The notes under the pieces are model-generated. The model saw nothing but the letters and a program-made list of their open reading frames with translations. It did no database searches and was not told the DNA's origin. Below, piece by piece: positions 44,132 through 53,431 of a stretch of 64,000 bases of DNA. The number at the start of each line of letters is the position of its first letter. Positions within the stretch are counted from its first letter, which is position 1. This DNA comes from an uncultured Pirellulaceae bacterium (GTDB lineage: Bacteria; Planctomycetota; Planctomycetia; Pirellulales; Pirellulaceae), in NCBI GenBank assembly GCA_937941455.1, contig CALDHM010000037.1:62001-126000 (forward strand), written 5' to 3'. Made by a program: the position numbers and the translations under genes.

Positions 44132-44752
44132 CTAATCCGCTTCCGCCACTGCGAAATCGCTCGCGATGCGATAGCGGCGCTGGCAAGCAGTGCAGCGGTA
44201 CTCATTGGGGGTGAAATGCTCGTCGAATCGAACCACAGGGGGGCCACAACGGCAAACGGCTCCAATCGATCGCGCGGGATTGCCGATCACCAAGTGGAAA
44301 TCCGGAACGTCGCGGGTCACCACTGCCCCCATCCCCACCATCGCGAAGCGACCGATGGTCAAGTTCGAACTGATGATCGCGCCGGCACCAATACTTGCCC
44401 CCTCGCGAACGCGGGTCAGGAGTGTATGTTCATCGGGATCGGAACCGCGCAAGGCTTGCAAGTCCGCCGTTGTAGCCCGGGGAAAGCGATCATTCGTAAA
44501 GATCGTACCCGCCCCGATCATCACTCCTTGCTCCAACGTCACCCCATAACAGATGTAGACGTTCGAGTTGATTTTGCACCGGTCGCCGATTGCGACCTCA
44601 TAGGCGATCAGCGATTTGCCCCCGATGATGCACTCCCGACCGATCCGGGCATCGCGGCGAATGTGCACGTTGTCCCAAACCGACGATCCGTCGCCAATCA
44701 CGACGCCGGCCTCGACGATCGCCGTCGGATGGATTCTGACGTTGGAGCTCAT
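44132..44752 (-). CDS. Sugar N-acetyltransferase, left-handed beta-helix (WbpD/WlbB-like)
   Basis: 206 residues. Residues 5-165 are hexapeptide repeats (HPTAIVEAGVVIGDGSSVWD, then ASIGAGAIISSNLTIGRFAM). It ends with two cysteine pairs, C167-x-C169 and C187-xx-C190, a small zinc-ribbon-like tail uncommon in the family. The closest family logic is acetylation of a 3-amino sugar nucleotide (UDP-2-acetamido-3-amino-glucuronate type), supported by the dehydrogenase and aminotransferase upstream. Confidence 0.9.
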   Translation of the reverse strand: MSSNVRIHPTAIVEAGVVIGDGSSVWDNVHIRRDARIGRECIIGGKSLIAYEVAIGDRCKINSNVYICYGVTLEQGVMIGAGTIFTNDRFPRATTADLQALRGSDPDEHTLLTRVREGASIGAGAIISSNLTIGRFAMVGMGAVVTRDVPDFHLVIGNPARSIGAVCRCGPPVVRFDEHFTPNEYRCTACQRRYRIASDFAVAEAD

Positions 44753-44780
44753 GTCGCTGTTTCCACTTCGCGCTATCGGA

Positions 44781-45776
44781 TTAGACCGAAATCAGTTCCC
44801 AGTGCACCTGTTCCATCGACCGATATGCCGTTTCCACAGCGGCCACCGATGCCAGAGCCTCGTCGGGTTGCACCAGCAGGCTGGCTTCTCCGCGGATCGC
44901 CGCGCAGAAATTCTCGAGCTGATTGGCGAAGGCCTCTACTTTGTCGTAGCCCTTGCCGATGACCACCGGTTCTGAAGCGGCATGCAACGTGTATTGGCTG
45001 CTCTTCCACCCCAAATTCAAATTGCCGAGGCTGCCGTAGATGTTGACATAGTTGGGCATCGGCTTGTTGAGGCTCCAAGACAAATCGATGCTGCCGAGTA
45101 CCCCGTCCTGTGTTCGGGCGAAAATGTGGACAGTATCCTCGACGTCAATCGGCTGGATCCGTTTGCCCTCGACCACGCGGATATCGGCCAACGGTCCCAA
45201 CAGGTATCGCATAATATCCAGTGAATGCGTCCCGTTGTCGATCAAGACGCCACCACCAGAAATCTCCCGTTGGCTGTTCCAACGTTTGGTCATGTCGACG
45301 CGGCCCGCGAAGACATTTTCGAACAGAATGATTTCACCGAGGACGCCGTCGGTAATCAGCTGATGGGCCCGCAGCGTTTCCGGAACGAAGCGGAATTTTG
45401 AGGCCATCGAAAACAGGAGCCCGACTTCCTCCGCAACAGCCACGATCTCCCGGGCGCTGCGGAGATTGATTGCCACCGGCTTCTCGCACAACGTATGGCA
45501 ACCGGAGCGAAGACTATCGATGCAATGGCGGGGATGCAGTGAGGGAGGAGTGCAGACGATCACCCCGTCCAGGGGAATTTCGTCCAGCATTTCCTGGTGG
45601 TCCGCGAAAGCCCGAGCTTGATGCGGCTGGGCCAGGGCCTCAGCGCGCGTCAGGTCCACGTCGGCAACGGCCACCAAGCGTCCCGAATTCGCGATTTGCC
45701 CGAGAGCTTGCGAGTACGCTTGCGCGATGCCACCTGCCCCGATGATTCCCAGTCGTAACGGTAAATGGTTAGCCAT
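44781..45776 (-). CDS. Gfo/Idh/MocA-family sugar dehydrogenase (WbpB/WlbA-like)
   Basis: A 331-residue NAD(P)-dependent oxidoreductase. The Rossmann loop is GIIGAGGIAQAY near residue 10 and the family motif CEKPVAINLRSA follows. In WbpB-type enzymes the 3-hydroxyl of UDP-GlcNAcA is oxidised; the present gene has aminotransferase and acetyltransferase neighbours in the right order for that route. The start ATG overlaps the end of the aminotransferase gene by eight bases. Confidence 0.9.
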   Translation of the reverse strand: MANHLPLRLGIIGAGGIAQAYSQALGQIANSGRLVAVADVDLTRAEALAQPHQARAFADHQEMLDEIPLDGVIVCTPPSLHPRHCIDSLRSGCHTLCEKPVAINLRSAREIVAVAEEVGLLFSMASKFRFVPETLRAHQLITDGVLGEIILFENVFAGRVDMTKRWNSQREISGGGVLIDNGTHSLDIMRYLLGPLADIRVVEGKRIQPIDVEDTVHIFARTQDGVLGSIDLSWSLNKPMPNYVNIYGSLGNLNLGWKSSQYTLHAASEPVVIGKGYDKVEAFANQLENFCAAIRGEASLLVQPDEALASVAAVETAYRSMEQVHWELISV

Positions 45777-47013
45777 CGACGTCTCCTTTTAGTTTGCTGA
45801 TCGATTCTTTTACGGCTTCGGCGATGAAATCGACATGTTGTTGCGCGTAGTTTTCATTCCAGGGCAAAACCAGCACGTCGTTGAGCCCCTTGAAGGTACC
45901 GGAGAAAAGTCCCTCGGAATAATCGACCGCCTCGGGTCGGGCCAGCGTGAAGGGGAAGCGGCTTTTGCCAAACGTTACTTGATCAGCGAAGATCTGGCAA
46001 CGGAACGCAGGTTTTTGGATGTACCGTGGGGCCGAGAAAATTCCGAATTGCTCCTTCAGCTCTTTAGCGAGTCCGACGGCGCCGCCCGGAATTCGATCAC
46101 CGTCGACGGTCAAGCAATATTTCCAGTAAGAGTGGACATAATCGCTGCCAAACTCCGGCAAACCGAGCCCCGGGATTCCACTCAGCGCGGCAGTGAGTTG
46201 CTTTGCCGCCTCGATGCGGGCATTGACGCTGAAATCGAGTTTGCCCAACTGCGCCAGTGCCACGGCCCCCGAAATTTCGTTCATGCGGTAGTTGAGCGCC
46301 AAGAAGTAATGATCCGGCTTCGGATCGCCGTAACCCCAGGCCTTGTTGATGTACAGATAGGAACGTCGTGCCAGGTCATCGCGGTTTGTCACAACGACGC
46401 CCCCCTCACCGGTCGTGATGTGCTTTCCCTGCTGCAGGCTGAAGCAGGCGATGTCCCCCATCGTGCCGACGAGTTGACCGCGATAGCGGGCACCGAACGC
46501 CTGGGCACAATCCTCGATCACCGGGATATTCCGCGAGCGAGCGAGCTCCATGATCGGACCCATGTCGCAAGGTTGGCCAAACAGGTGGGTGACGATGATC
46601 GCCTTAGTACGCGGGCTGAGAACTCGTTCAATGGTCTCAGCTGTGACGTTGAGTGTCCGCGGATCAACATCGCAGAAGACTGGAATAGCGCCTTGATACA
46701 ATATTGGCGTCAATGCCCCCATGTCCGTGATGGAGGTGGTTACGAATTCGTCGCCGGGTTCCGGATCGATCGCGGCGTAAGCGACGTGCAGAGCAGCAGT
46801 ACCATGCGACGCACAGTAGGCATGTTGGACTCCCAAGCGAGCCGCGAATTGCCGCTCAAATTCCTTGACGTAATTCCCCTTGGTGCTTGTCAACACGCCT
46901 TTTTCGATAACATCCGCTAAGAAACGGATTTCTTCGTCGCCAAGGGTACGTCCGGTGGCATCCTGATCGGAGGGCAATGAAATTTGTCGAGGGAGCGTAA
47001 GTTTTTCAATCAT
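45769..47013 (-). CDS. DegT/DnrJ/EryC1-family sugar aminotransferase (WbpE-like)
   Basis: A 414-residue PLP enzyme. The PLP lysine is K197 in LQQGKHITTGEGG; PVIEDCAQAFGARYRG carries the Asp that holds the pyridinium nitrogen, and NYRMNEISGAVALAQL follows. It transfers an amino group from glutamate to a keto-sugar nucleotide, presumably the product of the downstream dehydrogenase. Confidence 0.94.
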   Translation of the reverse strand: MIEKLTLPRQISLPSDQDATGRTLGDEEIRFLADVIEKGVLTSTKGNYVKEFERQFAARLGVQHAYCASHGTAALHVAYAAIDPEPGDEFVTTSITDMGALTPILYQGAIPVFCDVDPRTLNVTAETIERVLSPRTKAIIVTHLFGQPCDMGPIMELARSRNIPVIEDCAQAFGARYRGQLVGTMGDIACFSLQQGKHITTGEGGVVVTNRDDLARRSYLYINKAWGYGDPKPDHYFLALNYRMNEISGAVALAQLGKLDFSVNARIEAAKQLTAALSGIPGLGLPEFGSDYVHSYWKYCLTVDGDRIPGGAVGLAKELKEQFGIFSAPRYIQKPAFRCQIFADQVTFGKSRFPFTLARPEAVDYSEGLFSGTFKGLNDVLVLPWNENYAQQHVDFIAEAVKESISKLKGDVDG

Positions 47014-47056
47014 AGGGTCACTTGTAGAATGAACAAAAAGGAAGAAATTCGTGATG

Positions 47057-47863
47057 TCACCGTGAACGCGGTCTTCGCTCCAGGCCCAAGGCCAGTCGCG
47101 TCATGAACCGAAGATGCTGCCCGACGACACGGAGCAACCGCAGCTTCGACTGGCCGTAACGTCGCACGTCGAGCACAGTCGGAACTTCCGTTGTGTGCCC
47201 GCCGAGTTGCTCGACGCACCACACCATTTCGGTCATCCCGACATAACCGGGCTGCGTCAAGGTGATTTGTCGAGCGTACGACCGGTGCACCGCGCGAAAA
47301 CACCCCGTGTAACAGGTCAGTTTGGTCCGCATCAGCAATCGGTAGATGCGATTGGCGGCTTTGGAAATGAATATACGCCAGTGCGGAACCTGCAGCACTC
47401 GTCCCTGCGGATGGTAAGGGGAGCCAATAACCATCGATATCTTGGGATGCCGTTGGACTTGTTGCAATAAGTCGAAAATCTGCCGCGGGTCATACGTGCA
47501 ATCGGAGTCGAGCGAAACGATCCAATCGCCGGCAGCAGCCTTAAATCCGGTGAGGATCGCCGCGGACAGTCCCAAGTTGTCTCGATGCCTGAGAATTTTG
47601 AAACGGCGATTTCCCCCAAACAATTTCTGCATGAGCTCAAAAGTACCATCGCTGCCGCCGTCGTCGACCAGCAGAATCTCGAATTCGTACTCCGACTGAT
47701 CGATTGCTAAAAAATCTTGGAGCCGATCGCGCAGCGTGGGCAGGCCCTGTACTTCGTTAAAGCAGGGAATCACTACCGACACCAGAGTAGCGGCTACGCT
47801 CCGCCGCCCGTCGCTGTGGCGATGGTCGAGTTGTACGTCAGCTGGGGCCATCACGCTCATCAT
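47057..47863 (-). CDS. Family 2 glycosyltransferase (polyprenyl-phosphate sugar type)
   Basis: 268 residues with GT-A fold motifs VSVVIPCFNEVQG, LLVDDGGSDGTFELM, GLSAAILTGFKAA and SLDSDCTYDPRQI (metal-binding DSD). There are no C-terminal membrane helices. Its ATG follows the sugar transferase stop directly. It probably adds the second sugar or a branching sugar of the repeat unit. Confidence 0.9.
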   Translation of the reverse strand: MMSVMAPADVQLDHRHSDGRRSVAATLVSVVIPCFNEVQGLPTLRDRLQDFLAIDQSEYEFEILLVDDGGSDGTFELMQKLFGGNRRFKILRHRDNLGLSAAILTGFKAAAGDWIVSLDSDCTYDPRQIFDLLQQVQRHPKISMVIGSPYHPQGRVLQVPHWRIFISKAANRIYRLLMRTKLTCYTGCFRAVHRSYARQITLTQPGYVGMTEMVWCVEQLGGHTTEVPTVLDVRRYGQSKLRLLRVVGQHLRFMTRLALGLERRPRSR

Positions 47864-49153
47864 CTAAACCGAACCCCTTTGTCGGACCACTTTCCATGCC
47901 GTCCAGGCGATTAGCTTCAAATCGAACCAAAAGCTGCGTTTTTCCAAGTATTCCAAATCCATCCGCATCCAACGCTCGAACGACACCGCTCGCCCGCCGA
48001 AAACTTGCCAAATGCAAGTTAGTCCCGGTAAAACTTGCAGCCGCTGACGGTGCCACATTTTGCATTGGGTGGACTCGCGCACCGGCAGCGGACGCGGGCC
48101 AACGAGCGACATTTCCCCGCGCAGCACGTTGATCAATTGAGGAAGCTCATCGATGCACGATTTGCGGAGAAAACGGCCCAATTTCGTCACTCGCGGATCG
48201 TTGCCGATTTTAAAGGCCGGTCCATCCTGCTCACTCTGCTCGCGCAACAGCGCTTGCTGTTGTTCGGCCCCGACCTTCATCGTACGAAACTTGTAAATTT
48301 TAAATGTCTGACCATCCTTTCCTTCGCGAAGTTGGGTAAACAACGCGGGGCCCGGCGAATCGCGTCGGATCAACCAAGCTACGATCAGCATCAACGGAGA
48401 CAATACGATCAACAAAATTGTCGCGCCAAGAAAATCAATCGTGCGTTTCCACCAAGGGGTCGCTTGAGAAAAAACGCGTTCGATATTTTTGATCGGCTTG
48501 ACCGGAGCACTTCTGGTAGATTTTACCTCAATCGTCTTGATCTCCGGTTCCTTCAATAACGCATGGGCCTGATGTTCGCCGCCATTCAAAAAGTGCGGCG
48601 GTTGGTTGAAGCTACCTACAGGTGCATTCCCATCGCCAGAAGGAGGATCGATGTTCAGGGAATCGATTTGTTCGCTACTATCATTTTCAATCGAGTCAAG
48701 TTCGCCGGAGCGCCGTGAAATCAAATCATCCCATGGATAGACAAATAACGAGAGTTCGATCGGAATCTCGCGGCGGCCAAATTCCTCCTCGATTCGGTTC
48801 ATCACGTGCAGGCTCCCCTCCCGCCCTGTTTCCGGCAACAAGATTGCGAGGTGACCATCCCACCAGCCGAACTCGTCGGTGATGCGAGACCGGCGACGCA
48901 ATTCACGGAGTGCTGCGTTCGCCTGTCTCAGATGAGATTTCAAGGTGCCGAGGACAGCGATTTGCACTACGGCGAATTCGTGGCGACGAGGTCGCCGCAT
49001 ACAACGTGCCGTTTCTTGACGAATCAGTCGACGGAAATCTGCTTCGTTATGGAATGGATGAACGCCAGCCACCACCGAATCGAAATCTTGTAATCGCTTC
49101 GAGAATAGAAAAACCGCCACTAATTTGCGGAGCATGACCGAAATCGCGAACAT
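47864..49153 (-). CDS. Initiating bacterial sugar transferase with GGDEF-like N-terminus
   Basis: About 429 residues from ATG 49153; GTG 49234 and ATG 49135 are alternatives. The first about 140 residues resemble a degenerate nucleotide-cyclase fold (RRHEFAVVQIAVLGTL, then DEFGWWDGHLAILLPETGRE and RIEEEF), in which the GGDEF motif is lost. The last about 190 residues are the monotopic phosphoglycosyl transferase: WWKRTIDFLGATILLIVLSP, KIYKFRTMKVGAEQQ, LPQLINVLRGEMSLVGPRP and LPGLTCIWQV. It transfers a sugar-1-phosphate to undecaprenyl phosphate and is the first gene of the glycan operon. Confidence 0.92.
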   Translation of the reverse strand: MFAISVMLRKLVAVFLFSKRLQDFDSVVAGVHPFHNEADFRRLIRQETARCMRRPRRHEFAVVQIAVLGTLKSHLRQANAALRELRRRSRITDEFGWWDGHLAILLPETGREGSLHVMNRIEEEFGRREIPIELSLFVYPWDDLISRRSGELDSIENDSSEQIDSLNIDPPSGDGNAPVGSFNQPPHFLNGGEHQAHALLKEPEIKTIEVKSTRSAPVKPIKNIERVFSQATPWWKRTIDFLGATILLIVLSPLMLIVAWLIRRDSPGPALFTQLREGKDGQTFKIYKFRTMKVGAEQQQALLREQSEQDGPAFKIGNDPRVTKLGRFLRKSCIDELPQLINVLRGEMSLVGPRPLPVRESTQCKMWHRQRLQVLPGLTCIWQVFGGRAVSFERWMRMDLEYLEKRSFWFDLKLIAWTAWKVVRQRGSV

Positions 49154-49524
49154 TGCGCCTGGGATCTGCAGGTGAGAATGGTGAAGCGAGTCAATAAAAG
49201 TTGCAACGAGAACGATTGCATCAATAAATCTCACTATAGTTGGAGGTTAATCTTCGACAAGGGCGCGGACAATTTAGCGCTGCGGATTTTCACGAGATCT
49301 TCGCCGGTTCTTGATCTTTTCGATTTGTCGGACACTAACAGCCAATACGGGGCGATAAGTCAGATTTGCTGGATCTTTTTCTGTACGACAGTTCGAATAA
49401 TTACACTCAAAAGTTGCTGGCACATTCCCCATCAAATCGTTTCCTCGCGAAAAGTCCACGGAGATGTCCAGTAACTTCAAGAACGATCGCCACAAGCATG
49501 GCTACGTTTAATCAAATACCCATT

Positions 49525-50202
49525 TCAAGCAGTCTGTTCTCGGAATTCCTCAAGCGATATCTGCCGCAGGTCGCGTACCAGATAGTCCGGTTGTGCCGAT
49601 TGTAGGGATTCCCAAGTAGCAAAACCTGTCGACACAGCGATTACTCTCGAGTCGATAGCCCGCGCGCACGCGATGTCGGCAAGAGTGTCGCCGATGATCA
49701 CGATATTGAGTTTTTCGCAACCAGCGTTCGCTTCCCGAAGCGTCGACGGTACACGCCGTGCAAGTTCGTTGCGGCAACGATCCTGATCTCCATAAAAACC
49801 AATCCGAAAAAAATCCCATAAGTGAGCGCGGCTCAACTTCGTCTCGGCACCGATCGGGGAATTGCCCGTCAACAGGCCCGGGATGGCCCACTCGGTGCCC
49901 GCAATTTGTGCGACGAGTTCTCGAACCCCAGGAAGGACCACAAACGCTGTGGGATCCCAGTTCGCTGCCAAGCGGCGATGGTAGGCCGCGACGAGACGAT
50001 CAAGCCACGGGTTTGCGGGGAGTTGAAAATGCTCGAGGATCTCCATGAAGATGCCGCGATCAGTTTGTCCGCCGAGTTCAATGAGCGGCAATGCTTGATT
50101 GCCCAAGACGTCGCGGCAACTCTCGCGGATAGATCGCCATCCGACGCCTTCCGAGCGGACTAACGTTCCATCAATATCAAACAAAAAGTAAACGTAGTCC
50201 AT
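49525..50202 (-). CDS. HAD-superfamily phosphatase (phosphoglycolate phosphatase-like)
   Basis: 225 residues, starting at ATG 50202. Motif I is FDIDGTLV (D9, D11); motif II GLLTGNSPIGAET, and a later GDTLADIACARA carries the metal acids. The cap is of the phosphoglycolate phosphatase/phosphonatase class. The substrate is not determined. It lies between the glycan operon and hppA on the same strand. Confidence 0.9.
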   Translation of the reverse strand: MDYVYFLFDIDGTLVRSEGVGWRSIRESCRDVLGNQALPLIELGGQTDRGIFMEILEHFQLPANPWLDRLVAAYHRRLAANWDPTAFVVLPGVRELVAQIAGTEWAIPGLLTGNSPIGAETKLSRAHLWDFFRIGFYGDQDRCRNELARRVPSTLREANAGCEKLNIVIIGDTLADIACARAIDSRVIAVSTGFATWESLQSAQPDYLVRDLRQISLEEFREQTA

Positions 50203-50272
50203 CGGCGCCCATCGTCGGTTGGTCAGATTGGGAAAGGCAACAAGTCAATAATCGGCGTTGTCTCAAAACATG

Positions 50273-50335
50273 AGCCGGAACGCGCAAGCGTCCGATTTTT
50301 GCGAGAGCTGCGGGCGAGTGCCGCTGCAGCTTACG
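50273..50335 (+). repeat. Dispersed palindromic repeat, copy E
   Basis: AGCCGGAACGCGCAAGCGTC then CGATTTTTGCGAGAGCTGCG and GGCGAGTGCCGCTGCAGC, the second hairpin as in copy C. It is located downstream of hppA and upstream of the HAD gene. Confidence 0.75.
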
Positions 50336-50530
50336 GATTCTGGCGACAAGCCTAAGGCTTCTTGAGTTTGGTCGAAACCAGCAGTGTCGGTTGTGAAGTT
50401 GCGGCGGCGTAACCTTCGCCGGCAATATCGTAATCCGATCTGCGACCGAGGAGGGCCTGCACGGCAAACATGCGCGAATCAACCTTCTGCATAAGTGGCG
50501 GAGTATTTTTGGCTCCCTCAGTCTTGAACC

Positions 50531-50573
50531 AAAAAAAAGCGTGCCGACTACTTCAAGACGTAATTCGGCACGC
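50531..50573 (-). terminator. Intrinsic terminator of hppA
   Basis: On the minus strand, GCGTGCCGA (from 50573) pairs perfectly with TCGGCACGC, giving a nine-base stem, followed by eight T residues. It starts 33 bases beyond the hppA stop. Confidence 0.88.
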
Positions 50574-50605
50574 CAGCCTATGAGATGTTGATGATCAGCC
50601 GGCCG

Positions 50606-53134
50606 CTATTCTTTTGCGGCGACCGGACTGTTGCTGATCCGCATTCCGTAGAACGACAGCCAGACAAAGAAGGTTCCGATCAAAAATAGGGCTGCGCCGA
50701 TGATCAAATTCAAATCGATCCCATTGCTTTCGTTGAATTTTTTGGCGAAGTCCATGCCCCGCAGGAGAACGGCCAATTCGACCGCCAAAACACCGAACAG
50801 GGTCGTGAATTTGATGATCGGGTTCAAAGCGACGCTCGACGTGTCCTTGAACGGGTCGCCCACTGTGTCGCCGACCACGGTCGCGGCGTGCAGGTCGGTT
50901 CCCTTGGCCTTGAGGTTCACCTCGACGATTTTCTTCGCATTGTCCCAAGCGCCGCCGGCATTGGCCATGAAAATCGCTTGATAGAGACCGAAAATCGCGA
51001 TCGAGAACAAGTAACCGATGAAGAAGTAAGGCTCCAGGAAGGCGAAGGCCAGTGTCAGGAAGAACACGCCCAAAAAGATGTTGAACATCCCGCGCTGGGC
51101 GTACTTGGTGCAGATCTCGACGACCTTCTTGCTATCCTCGACAGACGCTTTCTGGCTTCCTTCGAGTTTGATATTCGCCTTGATGAATTCCACGGCACGA
51201 TACGCTCCGGTGGTTACGGCCTGGGTCGAGGCCCCAGTAAACCAGTAGATGACCGCCCCCCCCGTGATCAAACCCAGGACGAACGGAGCGTGCAGCAGGG
51301 ACAGCTTCGTGACCGCAGTCGCGTTTTCCAGGTTGTTGGTCAATCCCATGATGAGGGCAAAGATCATCGTCGTTGCGCCGACCACCGCGGTACCGATCAA
51401 CACCGGCTTGGCCGTCGCTTTGAAGGTGTTACCTGCACCATCATTCTCTTCTAGGAAATGTTTCGCTTTGGCAAAGTTCGCCGTAACCTGGAATTTGTCT
51501 TTCAGTTCTTTTTCAACATTCGGCACCGACTCGATCAGCGACAATTCGTAAACCGATTGAGCGTTATCGGTGACCGGACCGTACGAGTCTACCGCGATCG
51601 TCACCGGTCCCATCCCCAAGAATCCGAAGGCGACCAAGCCGAAAGCGAATACCGCGTGGGCTTGCATGATGTTGCCAAGCCCTTGTTCGGAAACGATGTA
51701 GGCGATGGTCATCAAGCCCACGATGCCGATACCCAGCCAGTAGCACGAGAAATTCCCGGCAACCATCCCCGACAGGATGTTCAGCGACGCGCCACCTTCT
51801 TTCGACGAGGTGACGACCTCGGCGACGTGCTTGGAATTGGTCGAGGTGAATACTTTGACGAATTCCGGAATCAACGCCCCAGCCAACGTTCCGCAAGAAA
51901 TAATCGTTGACAGCTTCCACCAAAGGGTCGGATCGTTGTTCAAATTCGGAATCAGCAACCAAGAGACCAAGAAGGTCAAGCCGATCGAAACCAGCGAAGT
52001 GATCCACACCAGCCGCGTCAAGGGCATTTCGAAATCCATCTCATCGGCATTCAGATATTCAGCCCGCGTCAGGCTTTCATTCAAGAAATAGGAGCCAGCC
52101 GAGGCCACGACCATCATCACCCGCATGAAGAAAATCCACACGAGCAACTGGACCTGCAACGCAGCCGTCGCGGCGGCATCGGCGCCGGATACGGCCAGCA
52201 TGATGAACAGAATCAAGGCAACCCCGGTCACTCCGTAGGTCTCGAAACCATCAGCGCTAGGGCCCACCGAGTCACCCGCATTGTCGCCGGTGCAGTCGGC
52301 AATCACGCCAGGGTTGCGAGCGTCGTCCTCTTTGATCCCGAAAACGATCTTCATCAGGTCGGAGCCGATGTCGGCGATTTTGGTGAAAATCCCCCCGGCG
52401 ATCCGCAGGGCCGAGGCTCCTAGACTCTCCCCAATCGCGAACCCGATAAAGCACGCGCCAGCATAATTGGCCGGCATGAAGAGCAGGATGCAGAGCATGA
52501 TCAACAATTCGACGCTGATCAGCATCATGCCGATGCTCATTCCGGCCTTCAGCGGAATCTGGTAGCACGGATAGGGTTTGCCTTCCAAGCTGGCGAAGGC
52601 CGTTCGCGAGTTTGCGAAGGTATTGACGCGAATGCCGAACCAAGCCACGCCGTAGCTACCCAAAATGCCAATCACGCTGAAGATCAACACCGTGACAACG
52701 AATTCCGTCGGGCGGCCTTGAATGTAGCTGTAAAACAGAAACATGACCACGGCGATGAACAGCCAGAGCACGAAAATGAATTTTCCCTGCGTGAACAAAT
52801 AAGTTTTGCAGGTCTCGTAAATCAACTCCGACACTTCCCGCATCGCGGCATGCACGGGCAAATTCTTCAGTTCCGAATAAATTTTCAAACCGAAACCCAA
52901 TCCGAGCACGCAAATCCCCAGGCCGATATACAACAGATAATCGCCCCGCAGACCCATAAAGGACTCGCTGCCGAGGTTGGGCATGACGATATCCGCCTCG
53001 CCTCGGATATGGATTGCATCGTCGCCATCGGAGGCAAGCGCAGCCGACGGAACGCCGGTACACCCAAAGAACACAAGAAAGCCAATCAGCACCGCTAGGT
53101 AGGGAGCACACCAATCGAAATTTTTACGCAACAT
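50606..53134 (-). CDS. hppA: Membrane-bound proton/sodium-pumping pyrophosphatase
   Basis: An 842-residue protein with about 16 transmembrane helices. It hydrolyses pyrophosphate and pumps H+ or Na+. The N-terminus has an extra hydrophobic segment and a hydrophilic stretch (SDGDDAIHIRGEADIV) before helix 2. The pyrophosphate site is divergent: DDARNPGVIADCTGDNAGDS in place of the common DDPRNPAVIADNVGDNVGD. The K+-selectivity segment reads GNTFKATAKP; a Lys there marks K+-independent pumps in the standard family, but this subgroup differs enough that coupling ion and K+ need are open. Length exceeds the usual 660-770 residues. Confidence 0.95.
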   Translation of the reverse strand: MLRKNFDWCAPYLAVLIGFLVFFGCTGVPSAALASDGDDAIHIRGEADIVMPNLGSESFMGLRGDYLLYIGLGICVLGLGFGLKIYSELKNLPVHAAMREVSELIYETCKTYLFTQGKFIFVLWLFIAVVMFLFYSYIQGRPTEFVVTVLIFSVIGILGSYGVAWFGIRVNTFANSRTAFASLEGKPYPCYQIPLKAGMSIGMMLISVELLIMLCILLFMPANYAGACFIGFAIGESLGASALRIAGGIFTKIADIGSDLMKIVFGIKEDDARNPGVIADCTGDNAGDSVGPSADGFETYGVTGVALILFIMLAVSGADAAATAALQVQLLVWIFFMRVMMVVASAGSYFLNESLTRAEYLNADEMDFEMPLTRLVWITSLVSIGLTFLVSWLLIPNLNNDPTLWWKLSTIISCGTLAGALIPEFVKVFTSTNSKHVAEVVTSSKEGGASLNILSGMVAGNFSCYWLGIGIVGLMTIAYIVSEQGLGNIMQAHAVFAFGLVAFGFLGMGPVTIAVDSYGPVTDNAQSVYELSLIESVPNVEKELKDKFQVTANFAKAKHFLEENDGAGNTFKATAKPVLIGTAVVGATTMIFALIMGLTNNLENATAVTKLSLLHAPFVLGLITGGAVIYWFTGASTQAVTTGAYRAVEFIKANIKLEGSQKASVEDSKKVVEICTKYAQRGMFNIFLGVFFLTLAFAFLEPYFFIGYLFSIAIFGLYQAIFMANAGGAWDNAKKIVEVNLKAKGTDLHAATVVGDTVGDPFKDTSSVALNPIIKFTTLFGVLAVELAVLLRGMDFAKKFNESNGIDLNLIIGAALFLIGTFFVWLSFYGMRISNSPVAAKE

Positions 53135-53431
53135 AACGGCTCAGCACTCTGGTTTGTGAACAACTTTTTAAACTGCGAGACAGCACAGTTTGACCGAATT
53201 CACGAGATATTCAAGTCGTTTGTTTGCGACATTCAGGCCCACTTCTCGCGGTAAACCGGGCGTGCGAAGATTCGTCGGCGATTCAAGTCGCCCAGATCTG
53301 TGTTTTTTATCTGGCTTGCCAGCCTATTGATCCGGAATCTCCATCCATGTCCCTGCAAGCGGCGCGAAGGTCTCCCCCGCCCGCCGACTCGAATGACAAA
53401 ATGACGCACAGTTTCATGGCTGGCTGCTCTG

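Larger units (their letters stand above)
50203..50605. other. Intergenic region: repeat copy E and hppA terminator
   Basis: About 400 bases. It holds copy E of the dispersed repeat and the hppA terminator; I see no gene. Confidence 0.6.

Noticed and set aside
45835-46920. Plus-strand reading frame of 361 codons
   Set aside because: It is antisense to the DegT-type aminotransferase and has no recognisable motifs.
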